From Hymenobacter polaris (GTDB taxonomy: Bacteria; Bacteroidota; Bacteroidia; Cytophagales; Hymenobacteraceae): a stretch of DNA of 64,000 nt. Shown piece after piece: positions 1 through 8,659 of this stretch. Within the stretch, counting starts at the first letter, position 1, and each line of letters begins with the position of its first letter. The stretch lies in contig NZ_JABBGH010000002.1 in the NCBI RefSeq assembly GCF_012927305.1, forward strand, positions 310,001 through 374,000. The letters are read 5' to 3'. A program made the translations under genes and the position numbers. The notes under the pieces are model-generated. The model saw only the letters and a program-made list of their open reading frames with translations. It was not told the origin of the DNA and made no database searches.

Positions 1-1587
1 ACCGGCCGCAGCTACAACCTGCGCTCGATGGGCGAGAACATCGACCGCAGCTACAAGCCCGACGCTACTTGGAATACGGATTTTAGGAATGCTTGGAATG
101 CAGCGACTGCCAGCGGGCAGAGTGTAGCCCAAGCTATGGCTACCGCCCGCACCGCTGCCGACGCCGGCCGCCTGCAGCCCGGTACTGATGCCTTTTACCA
201 GCGTGAGGCGCAGCTACAGGACATCAACAATTGGGACGTGGGCGCGGCCTTGCGCGTGCGCGCCGACCTGGCCCACGCCGAGGCCCAGGTGAACGTGGCT
301 GAGGCCCTGCGGCGCGGCGGCAGCGGCCTCCCGGCTAACCTCGACTTGCTAGTGGGCGCCGACCACCGCAGTTACATCGTGGTGCCCGATGGTAACTACT
401 TCGTGAACCCCAACCCCGGCCGCGATGCCCTGGCCGACAACTTGGTGTACTCCAAAACCGGCGGCTTTGTACAAGTGGGTGGGCGGTTTTTCGACGAGAA
501 GCTGCGGCTGACGGCCACGCTGCGCGGCGATAAAAACGACTACTTCACCTTGCGCCTCAACCCACGCTTCACGGCGGTAGTGTCGCCCACTCAGCGCCAG
601 AACTTCCGCCTCAGCTACCAGAGCGGCTACCGCTTCCCGAGCTTGTTCGAGGGCTTCTCCAACGTGAATAGCGGGCAGGTGAAGCGCATTGGCGGGCTGC
701 GGGTGATGAGCAGCGGTGTGTTTGAGAACAGCTACACCCGCGCCAGCATCGACGCTTTCAACCTAGCCGTGACAGCCAGCATTAACGCGAATACCAGCGG
801 CCAAACGGATGCCCAGAAACGCGCCGCCGCTATTCTGGCCAACCAGAATACGCTGCAAAAGAACCCCTATACCTACCTCAACCCCGAGTACATCCGCTCG
901 CTGGAGGTGGGCTACAAGGCGGCGTTTGGCCCAACCGGCCGCCTGCTGGTAGACGTGGATTTCTACTATAACTCGTACCGCGACTTTATTGCCCAGGTGG
1001 AGGCCTACGTGCCCATTGCGGCTACCACGGGCGGCACCACCATCCAGGACCCGCTGCCCAGCGCCATCGTGCCCGTGAGCGGCGACAACCTCAACGCCGT
1101 GGCCACCGCCCTCAATGCCCGCGCCACCCAGGCCCGCTACCGCCTCTGGACCAACTCGCGCAGCCAGGTGTACAACTACGGGGGCTCCCTAGGGCTGCGC
1201 TACGCCCTAGGGCCGGGCTACCTGCTGGGGGCCAACGCCACCTACACCCGCCTCGACCGCACCGAAAATGGCGACGGCCTCGAAGACGGCTTCAACACCC
1301 CGCAGTGGATATACAACCTGAGCGTGGGCAACGAAAACGCCTACCGTAACTTCGGCTTCGGCGTCAACTTCCGCCACCAGGTCAGCTACTACTCGCAAAC
1401 CTTTTTAGTGGTGGGCAGCGTGCCCGCCTACAGCAGCCTCGACGCGCAAGTGAGCTACGCCGTGCCGGCCAGCACGCTCAAGTTTAAGCTGGGCGCTACT
1501 AACTTGATTAACAATTACTACGTGACCTACTTAGGCGGCCCTAGCGTAGGCGGCCTGTATTACCTGACGGTGCAATTCGGGCTGTAG
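1..1587 (+). CDS. TonB-dependent outer membrane receptor, C-terminal part
   Basis: The frame is open from the first base, so this is the last 528 residues of a protein that starts outside the window. The sequence alternates short polar loops with amphipathic strands (for example YRFPSLFEGF, YLNPEYIRSLEVGYK, LLVDVDFYYNSY), the pattern of the 22-strand barrel of TonB-dependent receptors. The segment RFPSLFEGFSN followed by NPEYIRSLEVGYK is typical of the C-terminal third of the family. It should sit in the outer membrane and import a substrate with energy from TonB-ExbBD. The plug domain, any carboxypeptidase-like N-terminal domain and the substrate cannot be judged from this fragment. About 170 bases without a gene follow. 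Confidence 0.85.
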   Translation, partial: TGRSYNLRSMGENIDRSYKPDATWNTDFRNAWNAATASGQSVAQAMATARTAADAGRLQPGTDAFYQREAQLQDINNWDVGAALRVRADLAHAEAQVNVAEALRRGGSGLPANLDLLVGADHRSYIVVPDGNYFVNPNPGRDALADNLVYSKTGGFVQVGGRFFDEKLRLTATLRGDKNDYFTLRLNPRFTAVVSPTQRQNFRLSYQSGYRFPSLFEGFSNVNSGQVKRIGGLRVMSSGVFENSYTRASIDAFNLAVTASINANTSGQTDAQKRAAAILANQNTLQKNPYTYLNPEYIRSLEVGYKAAFGPTGRLLVDVDFYYNSYRDFIAQVEAYVPIAATTGGTTIQDPLPSAIVPVSGDNLNAVATALNARATQARYRLWTNSRSQVYNYGGSLGLRYALGPGYLLGANATYTRLDRTENGDGLEDGFNTPQWIYNLSVGNENAYRNFGFGVNFRHQVSYYSQTFLVVGSVPAYSSLDAQVSYAVPASTLKFKLGATNLINNYYVTYLGGPSVGGLYYLTVQFGL

Positions 1588-1754
1588 AGAACCACCCTGC
1601 GGCCGGGCTGCTGGGCTAAAGCACCGGTGGGACGGTACCAGTGCGTGTACTAGACCGAACTACCGGTGCTTACCAGCCACCCTGGAGTAGAGTGAGTAGT
1701 TGATTTTGAGAAAATTGGGGCTTACTTGCTCCAGTATTTTTCCGGTAATCAGCT

Positions 1755-2471
1755 ATGCGCCCACTGCTACTACTCGTGCCTAGCCTACTGGCTCTAGGCT
1801 GCCCGCGGCTTAGCGTAGCGCAAGCCCCGCCACCAGCACCCGGCCAGCCAGCAACCAGCAAGCTGCACCCTAGGGTGTTTGTGGGCCTAGGGGCGTCGGC
1901 AGGAATCTACCGCTCCTTCAACGAGTTTTTTAAGAGCGGCCCTTCACCCGAACTCACCCTTGGGGTGCGCCTGACGCCCCGCGTGGCGCTGGAAATGAGC
2001 ACCAGCTACGCCCGGCACGCCGAAGTAAACGAGTACGTGTCGGAGCCGACTTTTTACGACCAGACGACCAATACCAACATCCACGCGCACGTGCGCACCG
2101 AGGTGACGCGGCAAATCGTGGGCGTGCCGATTTTGCTGCGCCTTGGCTTGTCGCCCGAGCAAGCCACCCGCCTGCACCTGGATTTGCTGGCCGGCGTAAC
2201 GGTGGCCCAAATATCCACCCGCGACAATTTTGCCGCTCGCAACGACGCCCAGGTGGTGTTCTACTCGTTTGGTTCGAATACGCAGACCCTGGAAAACTAC
2301 CTCGACGCCGGGCTTAGCCTGCGCTACGCGGCCGGCTCGCATATCGAGCTGCTTCTCAATGGCCTGGGGCAGCTTTCCGTCACCCGCCCCAACCCGTACG
2401 GCGGCAATCTGTGCGGTTCAGTGTCGGCCAGTGTGCGCTATAGCTTCGGGGGTAGCCCTAGGCGCCCCTAG
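1755..2471 (+). CDS. Secreted outer membrane beta-barrel protein
   Basis: A 238-residue protein. An N-terminal hydrophobic signal peptide (about residues 1-23, ending SVAQA) is followed by a Pro-rich spacer and then alternating strands such as VFVGLGASAGIYRSF, PELTLGVRLTPRVALEMSTSYARH and LDAGLSLRYAAGSHIELLLNGLGQLS. The size and closing segment (SVSASVRYSFGG) fit the 8-10-strand OmpA/PorT-like barrels common in Bacteroidota. Function is not predictable; similar proteins serve as structural or adhesion barrels. It follows the receptor gene by 167 bases on the same strand. The ATG at 1755 was chosen because it directly precedes the signal peptide. Confidence 0.7.
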   Translation: MRPLLLLVPSLLALGCPRLSVAQAPPPAPGQPATSKLHPRVFVGLGASAGIYRSFNEFFKSGPSPELTLGVRLTPRVALEMSTSYARHAEVNEYVSEPTFYDQTTNTNIHAHVRTEVTRQIVGVPILLRLGLSPEQATRLHLDLLAGVTVAQISTRDNFAARNDAQVVFYSFGSNTQTLENYLDAGLSLRYAAGSHIELLLNGLGQLSVTRPNPYGGNLCGSVSASVRYSFGGSPRRP

Positions 2472-2494
2472 GCGGCGCAAGTGCCTCTACTTGG

Positions 2495-2932
2495 TTACTT
2501 TATTCTCATGCCGGGCACCAGCGGTACAGTGTCAATAAGCTCCAGCGACTTCACCATGTCCTTGGTGCCGGTTTTGTACTTGAGGAAATGCGGCGTCTGG
2601 ATATGCCCCTGATAGGCCGCCGGGCTGGCGTATATCTCCAGCAGGGTGAAGCGGGTGGGGTTGGCTTTTTCCTGCACCGCGTAGAGCGTCAGCACACCCG
2701 GCTCGACGCGCATGGCGGTTTCGACGCCCTCGCGCAGGGCGGCTTTGTAGCCTTCAACTTGGTTGGGATAAATTTCGAGCTTGGCCAGCCGCACCACCTG
2801 GGTGCTGGCCGGAACCTGAGCCACCGCGCTTTGCTGCATGGCCAGCACCAGCAGCCCCGTCCCGAGCACAGGCAATAGCCAACGTCCACAGCCTAGGTGT
2901 CCGCTAAGCAGCATGTTGCGTAAGCCTTTCAT
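2495..2932 (-). CDS. Exported antibiotic-biosynthesis-monooxygenase (ABM) fold protein
   Basis: A 145-residue protein starting at the ATG at 2932; a TTG two codons upstream is less likely. Residues 1-40 form a signal peptide (hydrophobic LLPVLGTGLLVLAM, then SAVAQ). The mature part (VVRLAKLEIYPNQVEGYKAALREGVE, then FTLLEIYASPAAYQGHIQTPHFLKY) matches the dimeric alpha+beta barrel of ABM/YgiN-type quinol monooxygenases, including the family's E-IY-s-AyqaH--t-hf core. Such proteins oxidise quinols or act as small ligand-binding dimers without a cofactor. The signal peptide would place it in the periplasm. It converges on the barrel gene at 1755-2471 and lies downstream of the cupin gene on the same strand. 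Confidence 0.75.
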   Translation of the reverse strand: MKGLRNMLLSGHLGCGRWLLPVLGTGLLVLAMQQSAVAQVPASTQVVRLAKLEIYPNQVEGYKAALREGVETAMRVEPGVLTLYAVQEKANPTRFTLLEIYASPAAYQGHIQTPHFLKYKTGTKDMVKSLELIDTVPLVPGMRIK

Positions 2933-2978
2933 AAGCAACTGAAAATAAGTGTAGTAACCGAAAAAATAGCTGCGTACG

Positions 2979-3386
2979 CTACCCTTGATGCGCGGCCCGG
3001 TACTCCTCGTCCGTCACCGGCTGTAGCCAATTAGTATCGTTCTCGCTAGCGCGGGGCTGAATGGCTAGGTGGGCGAAGGTGCTAGTAGCCGTAGCCCCGT
3101 GCCAGTGCACCACGCCGGGCGCAATGCTCACGGCTTCGCCGGCGCGCAGCAGGCGGGCGGGTTGGCCTTTCTCCTGGTAGTAGCCCGCGCCGGCCGTAGC
3201 CACCAGCACTTGGCCGCGGGGATGCGAGTGCCAGCTGTTGCGGCAGCCGGGCTCAAACCATACGTCGCCCACCGTGCAGTCGGTGGGCGTGCCAGCGGGA
3301 ACCAGCATGGTTACCCAGGCGGTGCCGCTGAAATTTTCGGCCGGGCTGCGCTTGGCTTCGGCGGGTTGGGAGGGGAAGGGAGTCAT
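2979..3386 (-). CDS. Small metal-binding cupin (hydroxynitrile-lyase-like)
   Basis: A 135-residue single-domain cupin. The frame could extend upstream to 3563, but that would run into the moeB-like gene; the ATG at 3386 gives the normal family N-terminus. Cupin motif 1 reads WHSHPRGQVLV, giving His, His and Gln in the HxHxxxQ spacing; motif 2 contains PGVVHWHGA with the third His. Three His plus one Gln is the metal set reported for manganese-dependent cupin hydroxynitrile lyases such as the Granulicella enzyme, and for related carboxymuconolactone-decarboxylase-associated cupins. The true reaction here is unknown. The gene is divergent from moeB (84 bases apart), so a shared control region is possible. 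Confidence 0.75.
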   Translation of the reverse strand: MTPFPSQPAEAKRSPAENFSGTAWVTMLVPAGTPTDCTVGDVWFEPGCRNSWHSHPRGQVLVATAGAGYYQEKGQPARLLRAGEAVSIAPGVVHWHGATATSTFAHLAIQPRASENDTNWLQPVTDEEYRAAHQG

Positions 3387-3470
3387 GCGCGGAGGTACGC
3401 CCGGCCGGCCGGCGGGGTTGTAGGCCGCAACTTTCCTCCGGCAAACTGCTTTATTACCTAAAAAGCCGCC

Positions 3471-4562
3471 ATGTCCCACGCCTTTACCGCGGCCGAGCGC
3501 CAGCGCTACCGCCGCCACTTGCAGCTCCCCGAAATTGGCGAGGCCGGCCAGGCCCGCCTGCAAGCGGCCCGTGTGCTGGTGGTGGGCGCGGGGGGCCTGG
3601 GCTGCCCCATCTTGCAGTACCTGGCCGCGGCCGGCGTGGGCACCCTGGGCCTGGCCGACGCCGACCAGGTGGAGCTAACCAACCTGCCCCGCCAAATCCT
3701 CTACGGCCCCGACGACGTGGGCCACCCCAAGGTAGAAGCCGCCGCCCGCGCCCTGCGCCGCCTCAATAACCTGGTGCACTACACTTTGCACCCCGTGCGC
3801 GTGAGTTCCGCCAACGTGCGCGAGCTGGTGGCGGCCTACGACGTGGTGGTGGACGGCTCCGACAACTTCCCCACCCGCTACCTGCTCAACGACGCCTGCG
3901 TGAGCCTAGGCCGGCCGTTGGTGTCGGGGGCCATCTATAAGTTTGAGGGTCAGGTATCGGTGTTTAACTACCAGGGCGGGCCTAGCTACCGCTGCCTGTT
4001 TCCGGAGGTGCCCAGCGCGGCCGAAGCGCCCGACTGCAACGCCACCGGCGTGCTCAACGTGCTGCCCGGCCTGGTGGGCACCGTGCAGGCCACCGAAACC
4101 CTGAAGGTGCTGCTGGGCCTGGGCGACGTGCTGAGCGGCCGCCTCTGGCTGCTCGATACCCTGAGCTTTCAAACGCGTACCCTGCGCTTTCAGCGCGACC
4201 CTGCGCGCGCTGCCATCAACCTCGATACCGCCAACCCGGCCGACTACCTGGACGCCAGCTGCGCCTCGGTGCCCGCTGCCAGCGAGCTATCGGTGGCCGA
4301 ACTGCGCAGCCTGCTGGTGGCCCACACCCCACCGGTGCTGCTGGACGTGCGCGGGCCCCTGGAGTATGCGCGCCGCCACCTGCCGGGCGCCCTGCCGCTG
4401 CCGCTGCCCGAGCTGGCCGCCCGCGCCGCCGAGGTGCCGCGCCAAGGCCCGGTGGTGCTGTACTGCCAAAGCGGGGTGCGCAGCCGCCAGGCCTTGGCGC
4501 TGTTGCAGGCCCTAGGGCATACCAACGTGCAAGCCCTGCGCGGCGGCCTGGATGAGTGGTAA
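3471..4562 (+). CDS. moeB: MoeB/ThiF-type adenylyltransferase with C-terminal rhodanese domain
   Basis: A 363-residue E1-like enzyme. It should adenylate the C-terminal Gly-Gly of MoaD, encoded at 7154, for sulfur loading during molybdopterin synthesis. Residues 1-245 are the adenylyltransferase domain with the ATP loop GAGGLG (39-44), the Arg finger region NLPRQ and Asp130 in DGSDNF. A rhodanese domain (about 272-363) carries the persulfide Cys332 in the loop CQSGVRS, the layout of eukaryotic MOCS3. Cys189 (APDCNATG) sits where MoeB has its conserved Cys. The zinc site of E. coli MoeB appears lost: Ser172-x-x-Cys175 instead of CxxC, and no second CxxC. A role in thiamine or other ThiS-like sulfur transfer cannot be excluded. 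Confidence 0.85.
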   Translation: MSHAFTAAERQRYRRHLQLPEIGEAGQARLQAARVLVVGAGGLGCPILQYLAAAGVGTLGLADADQVELTNLPRQILYGPDDVGHPKVEAAARALRRLNNLVHYTLHPVRVSSANVRELVAAYDVVVDGSDNFPTRYLLNDACVSLGRPLVSGAIYKFEGQVSVFNYQGGPSYRCLFPEVPSAAEAPDCNATGVLNVLPGLVGTVQATETLKVLLGLGDVLSGRLWLLDTLSFQTRTLRFQRDPARAAINLDTANPADYLDASCASVPAASELSVAELRSLLVAHTPPVLLDVRGPLEYARRHLPGALPLPLPELAARAAEVPRQGPVVLYCQSGVRSRQALALLQALGHTNVQALRGGLDEW

Positions 4563-4577
4563 ATAATGCTATAAGCT

Positions 4578-5930
4578 ATGCGCAGCACGTGTTTCCTCGC
4601 CAGCGGCTTGCTGGTTGTTGCTACCCTAGGGCTCGCTACTGTGGGGCGGGCCCAGGCGCCGGCCCGCGCGGCGGCGGCGGTGCCCGATGCTTTTCAGGCC
4701 AAAGCCATCGTGGCCCTGTCTGATGCCGACATGGTGCCCTCGGCCTACGTGGATGATAAGCTGGGCCCGCCAGCGGGCACCGACGTGCTGAGCGTGGTGC
4801 GCTTCGACGGGCGCCGGGTGGCGCCAGTTAGCATGCAGACGCTGCCCATCAGCAACTCGGTAACGGGCCCCCCGGCCGCCGTAGCCACCACGCCCGATGG
4901 CCGCTACGCCATCACCATCGAAACCCGCGGTCCCCGCACCAGTTCGAGTGCCGGGGGTACGCTGACCGGCCTGCCCAACGGCCGCCTCATCTCGGTGGTG
5001 GACCTGGCCGACCTGCGGCACCCGCGCGTGGTGCAGCAGGTGCTGGGGCCGCGCCGGGCGGTAGGCGTATCGGTGAGCGCCGACGGCACCCTGGTGGCGC
5101 TAGCCGTGCACCCCGCCGGCGACGGCACGGCCGCGCCGCTCTGGCTGTATCGCTTCGGGCGGGGGCGTCTGTCGGGCGGGGCCGCCGTGCCCATCCCGGA
5201 CTGGACGGCGGGCGACGAGCTGGTAACGGCCGTTTTTCATCCCAGCCGCCCCTTGCTGGCACTCACCAACAAAACCAAAAACCAGCTGCTGCTGGCCAGC
5301 GTGCAGGCGGTGGGCGCGGGCTGGCAGCTAGCGCGCTGGGGCAATGCCGTAGCCATCGAATCGGGCAACCTGCTCACCTGCTTCAGTCCCGACGGGCGCT
5401 TCGTGTTTGCCAATGGGGGCCCGGCCTCGCCGGCGCCCAACGAGCGCCAGCACGGCTGGGTGCTGAGCGTGCGTCTCGACGCGCACCCTGGCACCGCCGC
5501 CGAGCCCACGCACGAGCTAGTGTCGCGCGCCCCCACCGGCTACATTCCCGAGGGGCTGGCCGTGAGCCCCGACGGCCGCCTGCTGGTGACCACCAACCTG
5601 GAGCAAACCTTTCAGCCGGTGGGCAGTGCCCAGCGCGGGCGCTACGCCTCGCTCACGCTGCTGGCCATCGACCCCGCGAGCGGCGCCCTCACCAGCGCCG
5701 GCGATTTCGCCTTCGACGGCATGCTGCCCGAATCGGCCGTGTTCGACGCCAGCAGCCGGCGCCTGGCGGTAGCCAACTTTGGGCACCTCGACGACCTGCT
5801 GGCTTCTGGCAGCCTCGATTTTTGGCGGGTGGTGGGGGCACCCACCGGGCCCGAGCCGCTGCGCCTCGTAAAAACTGCCTATGCCCTGCCTTTGCAGCGC
5901 GGGGTGCATACCCTCTCGGTGGTTCGCTGA
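4578..5930 (+). CDS. Secreted beta-propeller (lactonase/YncE-like) protein
   Basis: A 450-residue protein starting 15 bases after the moeB stop, so probably co-transcribed. A signal peptide covers about residues 1-26 (LVVATLGLATVGRAQA). Repeated segments with an SPDGR or TPDGR turn (TPDGRYAITIE, SADGTLVALAV, SPDGRFVFANG, SPDGRLLVTTN) mark the blades of a seven-bladed propeller of the YncE/6-phosphogluconolactonase-like class. No catalytic residue set stands out, so it may be a binding protein rather than an enzyme. It interrupts the molybdenum cofactor genes. A link to that pathway is inference from position only. Confidence 0.7.
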   Translation: MRSTCFLASGLLVVATLGLATVGRAQAPARAAAAVPDAFQAKAIVALSDADMVPSAYVDDKLGPPAGTDVLSVVRFDGRRVAPVSMQTLPISNSVTGPPAAVATTPDGRYAITIETRGPRTSSSAGGTLTGLPNGRLISVVDLADLRHPRVVQQVLGPRRAVGVSVSADGTLVALAVHPAGDGTAAPLWLYRFGRGRLSGGAAVPIPDWTAGDELVTAVFHPSRPLLALTNKTKNQLLLASVQAVGAGWQLARWGNAVAIESGNLLTCFSPDGRFVFANGGPASPAPNERQHGWVLSVRLDAHPGTAAEPTHELVSRAPTGYIPEGLAVSPDGRLLVTTNLEQTFQPVGSAQRGRYASLTLLAIDPASGALTSAGDFAFDGMLPESAVFDASSRRLAVANFGHLDDLLASGSLDFWRVVGAPTGPEPLRLVKTAYALPLQRGVHTLSVVR

Positions 5931-6058
5931 GAATGGAAAGCAACCCGAGCGCTATAGCCGCCCAAATACAGCGCGAAAAATATCCGAGGGAATGAAAACA
6001 CGCGGGCGGTGTTGGGGGTAGAATAGGTTCTGGCGCGCCCGCCTACCTTCGTTTTTGC

Positions 6059-7081
6059 ATGAGCAGCCTGCTTTCTACCCCTACCACCCTCTACGACGCC
6101 CACGGCCGCCCGCTGGAATACCTGCGCCTGGCCGTGACCGACCGCTGCAACCTGCGCTGCTTTTACTGCATGCCCGAAGAAGGCATCAAGTACCTGCCAC
6201 GCCACGAGGTGCTAAGCTACGAGGAGATGCTACGCCTCACCAGCATCATGACGCGCCTGGGGGTGCGTAAGGTGCGCCTGACCGGCGGCGAGCCCTTTGT
6301 GCGGCGCGACTTGGTGCCCTTCATCAGCCGCCTGGCTGAGCTGCCCGGCCTGCGCGACATTAACATGACCACCAATGGGGTACTGACGGCGCCGCACGTG
6401 CCCACGCTGGCCGCCCTAGGGGTGCGCGCCATCAACCTGAGCCTGGATACTCTCGACCGGCAGCGCTTCTTTGACATCACCCGGCGCGACGAGCTGCCGG
6501 CCGTGCTGCAAACCCTGGAGGCGGTACTCAAGACCGGTATTCAGCTCAAAATCAACGCCGTGGTCATGGACGGCCGCAACATCCAGGACCTGGTGCCGCT
6601 GGCCGAGTTGACCCGCGAACTGCCCATCGAGGTGCGCTTTATCGAGGAGATGCCTTTCAACGGGGGCAGCCACGTGGCCACCGCCGAGTCGCTGCCCTGG
6701 AACCATCGCCGCATTCGGCAGCACCTGGAGGCCCACTTGGGACCGCTGCTGCCCGCGCCTGCGCCGGCCGGTGCCACTGCCACCGAGTACAGCGTGGCGG
6801 GCCACGTGGGGCGCATTGGTATCATCGCGGCCTACTCGCGCACCTTTTGCGGCACCTGCAACCGCCTGCGCCTCACGGCCGAGGGCAGCATCAAAACCTG
6901 CCTCTACGACCAGGGCGGCCTCGACCTGCGCGCCCTGCTGCGCCAGGGCGAAAGCGACGAAACCATTGCTCAGGCGCTGGCCCAGGCGTTTTACCACCGC
7001 GCCGCCAACGGCTTCGAGGCCGAGCGCCAGCGCCCCACCCACCAGCTCAACTTCGAGAGCATGGCCACCATCGGCGGTTAA
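6059..7081 (+). CDS. moaA: GTP 3',8-cyclase MoaA
   Basis: A 340-residue radical-SAM enzyme that converts GTP to 3',8-cyclo-GTP, the first step of molybdopterin synthesis, acting with MoaC. The SAM-binding cluster ligands are Cys30, Cys34 and Cys37 (CNLRCFYC). The second, substrate-binding cluster uses Cys264, Cys267 and Cys281 (FCGTCNRLRLTAEGSIKTC). The SAM contact LTGGEP lies at 74-79. The protein ends in Gly-Gly, as required for activity in the family. Length is normal. The start at 6059 places the family N-terminus (TLYDAHGRPLEYLRLAVTDRC) correctly. moaD follows after 72 bases. Confidence 0.97.
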   Translation: MSSLLSTPTTLYDAHGRPLEYLRLAVTDRCNLRCFYCMPEEGIKYLPRHEVLSYEEMLRLTSIMTRLGVRKVRLTGGEPFVRRDLVPFISRLAELPGLRDINMTTNGVLTAPHVPTLAALGVRAINLSLDTLDRQRFFDITRRDELPAVLQTLEAVLKTGIQLKINAVVMDGRNIQDLVPLAELTRELPIEVRFIEEMPFNGGSHVATAESLPWNHRRIRQHLEAHLGPLLPAPAPAGATATEYSVAGHVGRIGIIAAYSRTFCGTCNRLRLTAEGSIKTCLYDQGGLDLRALLRQGESDETIAQALAQAFYHRAANGFEAERQRPTHQLNFESMATIGG

Positions 7082-7153
7082 GTAGGGAGTGATGAGGTAG
7101 CTCATAATCAGCATGATAACTCGTAGCTCCTAACTTTTAACTTACAACTCCTC

Positions 7154-7393
7154 ATGATTAACGTTGCGCTTTTTGGAATTGCCCGCGAGATAGTGGGCCA
7201 GTCGTCGCTGGCGTTGCCGGCGGGCGAAGGGCAGTCGGTGGGCGAGCTGCTGGCTACGCTGCGCACCCGCTACCCCGAGCTGGGCCGCCTGCGCAGCCTG
7301 GCCGTGGCCGTCAACAACGAGTACGCGGGCGCGGAAGTGGCCCTGCACGAGCGCGACGAGATTGCGCTCATTCCGCCGGTGAGCGGGGGCTAG
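7154..7393 (+). CDS. moaD: Molybdopterin synthase sulfur-carrier subunit MoaD
   Basis: A 79-residue ubiquitin-fold protein ending PPVSGG. The C-terminal Gly-Gly is adenylated by MoeB and converted to a thiocarboxylate that supplies the dithiolene sulfurs of molybdopterin. The segment AVNNEYAGAEVALHERDEIALIPPVSGG is the standard MoaD end (N-E-Y/F followed by L-DGDEVAFIPPVSGG). It should work as a heterotetramer with MoaE, whose gene begins 34 bases downstream on the same strand. The length is typical of the family. Confidence 0.95.
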   Translation: MINVALFGIAREIVGQSSLALPAGEGQSVGELLATLRTRYPELGRLRSLAVAVNNEYAGAEVALHERDEIALIPPVSGG

Positions 7394-7427
7394 GCGCCCC
7401 GCACCAATAGACCACCCGACGACTAGT

Positions 7428-7844
7428 ATGCTCATCGACCTGACCGACCAGCCCATTGACGTAGCCGCCGTGCTGCAAGCCGCCGAATCCGACGAAGCCG
7501 GGGCGGTGAACGCCTTCGTAGGCACGGTGCGCAACCGCAGCGAGGGCCGCCGCGTGGTGCGCCTGCACTACGAAGCTTACCCGCCCATGGCCGTGCACCA
7601 GCTGCGCCGCGTGGCCGAAATGGCCCAGGAAAAGTGGCCCGTACTGCGCCAGGTGGCCGTAGTGCACCGCCACGGCACCCTCGAAATCGGCGACGTGGCC
7701 GTGGTGGTGGCCGTGTCCACGCCCCACCGGGCCGACTCCTTCGCCGCCTGCCAGTTCATCATCGACACGCTGAAGGAAGTAGTGCCCATCTGGAAAAAGG
7801 AGGAGTACGAAGACGGCACCGTCTGGGTATCCGCGCATCCCTAA
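7428..7844 (+). CDS. moaE: Molybdopterin synthase catalytic subunit MoaE
   Basis: A 138-residue subunit that transfers sulfur from MoaD thiocarboxylate to cyclic pyranopterin monophosphate. Family signatures in order are NAFVGTVRNRSEGRRVVRLHYEAY, HRHGTLEIGDVAVVVAVSTPHR, and FIIDTLKEVVPIWKKEEYEDG, with the conserved lysines of the last motif that form the active site. Length is normal. It follows moaD by 34 bases and ends just before a large perfect hairpin that probably stops transcription between moaE and the opposing moaC gene. Confidence 0.96.
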   Translation: MLIDLTDQPIDVAAVLQAAESDEAGAVNAFVGTVRNRSEGRRVVRLHYEAYPPMAVHQLRRVAEMAQEKWPVLRQVAVVHRHGTLEIGDVAVVVAVSTPHRADSFAACQFIIDTLKEVVPIWKKEEYEDGTVWVSAHP

Positions 7845-7882
7845 GGGGCGGTAAATGAGTAGGTAAGTAACTGAGTAAAGCG

Positions 7883-7974
7883 AAAAGACGGTCATGCTGA
7901 GCTTGCCGAAGCATCTCTACCACGCCGTATCGTGCGGTAGAGATGCTTCGGCAAGCTCAGCATGACCGTCTTTT
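7883..7974. terminator. Perfect 39-bp inverted repeat between moaE and moaC
   Basis: The arms 7883-7921 and 7936-7974 are exact reverse complements of 39 bases, separated by a 14-base loop. The outer ends are A4 on the left and T4 on the right, so each strand reads as stem plus T-run. It lies between two converging genes and could serve as a bidirectional terminator. The stem is far longer than a normal terminator, so it is probably also a dispersed palindromic repeat that has been co-opted. Confidence 0.8.
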
Positions 7975-8013
7975 TGCTCCTTCACTCATTCACCAATTTT
8001 CTCCTTCACCTGC

Positions 8014-8505
8014 TTACTCCGTAAATAGATAGTCCGACTTGCCGCCCGTTTTCTCCAGCAGGCGGGTTTCTTCAATCACAATGCCGTGCGAGAGGGCCTT
8101 GCACATATCGTACACCGTGAGGGCGGCCACTGAAGCGCCGGTGAGGGCCTCCATTTCCACGCCGGTTTTGCCCGTGACGCGAGTGGTGCACTCGATTTCA
8201 ATGCGCTCGTCGTCCAGCACGTCGATGCGCACTTGGCAGTCGTCGAGCCCTAGGGGGTGGCAGAGGGGAATAAGGTCGGCGGTGCGCTTGGCGGCCATCA
8301 CGCCGGCCAGAATGGCGGTTTGAAACACGGGGCCCTTGCGGGTGGGCAGGTCGCCGGCCTGCACCAGCGCCACCAGTTCGGCGCCGAGGCGCACGCGGGC
8401 GCGGGCGCGGGCCAGCCGGGCGGTTACTTGCTTGTCGCCCACGTTGACCATCGCGGGCTGGCCGGCATCGTTGAGGTGGGTGAGCCTAGGGGTAGTTGCA
8501 GCCAT
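8014..8505 (-). CDS. moaC: Cyclic pyranopterin monophosphate synthase MoaC
   Basis: A 163-residue enzyme that converts 3',8-cyclo-GTP to cyclic pyranopterin monophosphate. Family motifs are LTHLNDAGQPAMVNVGDK at the N-terminus, KGPVFQTAILAGVMAAKRTADLIPLCHPL with the conserved Lys and Cys-His, and GKTGVEMEALTGASVAALTVYDMCKA with the catalytic Lys-Thr-Gly and active-site Asp. The start at 8505 (MAATTPRLTH) is the first ATG; the frame extends nine codons upstream only through a TTG. It is encoded opposite to moaA-moaD-moaE and converges on them. Confidence 0.96.
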   Translation of the reverse strand: MAATTPRLTHLNDAGQPAMVNVGDKQVTARLARARARVRLGAELVALVQAGDLPTRKGPVFQTAILAGVMAAKRTADLIPLCHPLGLDDCQVRIDVLDDERIEIECTTRVTGKTGVEMEALTGASVAALTVYDMCKALSHGIVIEETRLLEKTGGKSDYLFTE

Positions 8506-8659
8506 AAAAAAGGAAGACAAACGAAAAGCCAAAGGTCGGCCGGCGGCCGCAATTGCTGGCGGGGCCTAGGGGTTTTTGCGGGGCGCTAGTACATTTGGCT
8601 TGGAGAAGGTATTAATCCTACTTCATTACCTTATTTTCTTCCTTATTTAAAGTTAGTCC

